A stretch of DNA of 6,247 nucleotides from Thiobacillaceae bacterium (lineage in GTDB: Bacteria > Pseudomonadota > Gammaproteobacteria > Burkholderiales > Thiobacillaceae): positions 1 through 6,247 of the forward strand of contig JAAPAA010000267.1 in the NCBI GenBank assembly GCA_012274165.1, given 5' to 3'. The notes beneath the pieces were generated by a model. It was not told where the DNA came from. It was given only the letters and a program-made list of their open reading frames with translations, and did not search any database. The translations under genes were made by a program, and so were the position numbers. Positions 5,359 through 6,247 of the stretch are shown here, piece by piece. Each line of letters begins with the position of its first letter. The first letter of the stretch is position 1.

Positions 5359-6247
5359 TCAAACCGCCATCGGTTCGGGGCGCAGGCGTATCGTGTCGCA
5401 CTTCTGCGCCCACTGCCCGATCGCGCCGGGCCGCCCAAAGAAATACCCTTGCGCATAATCGATCCCGATACTTCGCAGCACCTCGGCGGTTTCTTCGTTT
5501 TCCACCCACTCGGCCACGGTCTTCACCCCCATGATGTGGCTCACTTCGCAAATCGCCTCGACCATCGCCCGATCGACGGGATCGTTCACGATATCCATGA
5601 TGAAGCTGCCATCGATCTTCAGGTAGTCGATCGGCAGGTTTTTAAGATAAGAGAACGAGCTCAGGCCGCTTCCAAAGTCGTCCAGCGCAAATTTGCATCC
5701 CAGATTGCGCAGCTCGTTCACCAGGCTGGTCGCCATAGGCAGGTTGCGGATCGCCACCGTCTCGGTGATTTCAAAGCAGACCCGGCTCCAGGGCATGCCC
5801 GTACTGGCTTGCACTTCACGCACAAACTCGATCAGGCTGTCGTCATTCAGCGAAGCACCCGAGAGATTGATCGCAACAACATCATTGCGGCAATGAGTCG
5901 CGGAGCGTGCTGCCATCTCGGAAAAGGTCTTGAAGGCATGTTCGATAACCCAGCGGTCGATACGCGGCATTAAACCGTAACGCTCTGCCGCAGACATGAA
6001 CGCGCCAGGGTTGATATAGTCGCCTTCGGCCCCGCGCAGGCGCAGCAAAACCTCCCAATGCCGATGCGTATCTTCAGCAGCCAGCGCCACAATGGGTTGC
6101 ACAAAAAGTTCGAAGCTATCTTCATCCAGCGCACGTGCCAGGTCAGTCGCCCAGTGCATTTCGCCAAACCGGTGCGCCAGTGCATCGTCGGATGCCTCAT
6201 ACACATGAACCCGATTGCGCCCGGCTTCCTTGGCGGCATAACACGCC
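5359..6247 (-). CDS. GGDEF-EAL cyclic-di-GMP signalling protein, C-terminal part (cut by right edge)
   Basis: The frame stays open to the right edge; 295 codons are visible. The first residues, ACYAAKEAGRNRVHVYE, are the typical end of a GGDEF (diguanylate cyclase) domain, so the GTG at 6204 is not the true start and the gene begins outside the window. A complete EAL phosphodiesterase domain follows (about visible residues 45-280), which degrades cyclic-di-GMP. The signature reads EVL at 65-67, a common variant. The other catalytic and metal-binding residues are present: N127 in INLSG, E159 in FEITET, DD at 189-190 in LDDFGSG, K210 in LKIDG, E246 and E249 in AEWVE, and Q266. The EAL part is therefore probably active. 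Whether the GGDEF half is active, and what sensor lies before it, cannot be seen. Confidence 0.93.
   Translation of the reverse strand, partial: ACYAAKEAGRNRVHVYEASDDALAHRFGEMHWATDLARALDEDSFELFVQPIVALAAEDTHRHWEVLLRLRGAEGDYINPGAFMSAAERYGLMPRIDRWVIEHAFKTFSEMAARSATHCRNDVVAINLSGASLNDDSLIEFVREVQASTGMPWSRVCFEITETVAIRNLPMATSLVNELRNLGCKFALDDFGSGLSSFSYLKNLPIDYLKIDGSFIMDIVNDPVDRAMVEAICEVSHIMGVKTVAEWVENEETAEVLRSIGIDYAQGYFFGRPGAIGQWAQKCDTIRLRPEPMAV

Noticed and set aside
5362..5375. AACCG/CGGTT hairpin as a terminator for the minus-strand EAL gene
   Set aside because: The stem has only five pairs, lies inside the coding sequence and is followed by a poor T tract.
5128..5973. A 281-codon plus-strand open frame over the thpR end and the EAL gene
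   Set aside because: It overlaps two well-supported genes and its sequence is the complement of EAL-domain codons.
1..6247. Mobile elements, CRISPR arrays, tRNA genes, phage or defence genes
   Set aside because: The window was read on both strands; the space is filled by housekeeping genes and one signalling gene, and no such signals were found.

Overview
This window reads as an ordinary, gene-dense piece of a GC-rich proteobacterial chromosome. The short-linker FtsK, the trxB–Smr pair next to it and the style of the GGDEF-EAL protein suggest a betaproteobacterium, perhaps near Thiobacillus or other Nitrosomonadales. That placement is inference and is not proven by the sequence. No mobile element, CRISPR array, rRNA or tRNA gene was seen.

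Layout. The left part is read on the minus strand: thioredoxin reductase (trxB, 221-1177), followed 30 bases downstream by the start of an Smr-domain protein that runs off the left edge (1-190). A 162-base divergent intergenic region (1178-1339) follows. It holds a good -10 box for the rightward operon, an array of about four 13-base direct repeats just upstream of that box, and a short inverted repeat around the predicted transcription start. Rightward from there is a compact operon: ftsK (1340-3613), ispD (3610-4329), ispF (4322-4804) and a 2',3'-cyclic phosphodiesterase-family gene thpR (4797-5357). Every junction overlaps, by 4, 8 and 8 bases. One base after thpR ends, a convergent minus-strand gene ends: the C-terminal part of a GGDEF-EAL cyclic-di-GMP protein (5359-6247, entering from the right edge).

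How the genes work together. FtsK anchors at the division septum and pumps DNA during chromosome dimer resolution. IspD and IspF catalyse steps 3 and 5 of the MEP isoprenoid pathway, which feeds undecaprenyl phosphate for cell-wall synthesis, and ubiquinone. Their coupling to ftsK could tie septum formation to lipid-carrier supply, but this is inference. TrxB keeps thioredoxin reduced. The GGDEF-EAL protein is probably an unrelated neighbour.

No new multi-gene system is visible. The points most worth a second look are the 13-base repeat array in the trxB/ftsK divergent region, the ftsK-ispD translational coupling, a six-residue micro-duplication in the active-site loop of IspD, and the one-base convergent junction between thpR and the EAL gene.
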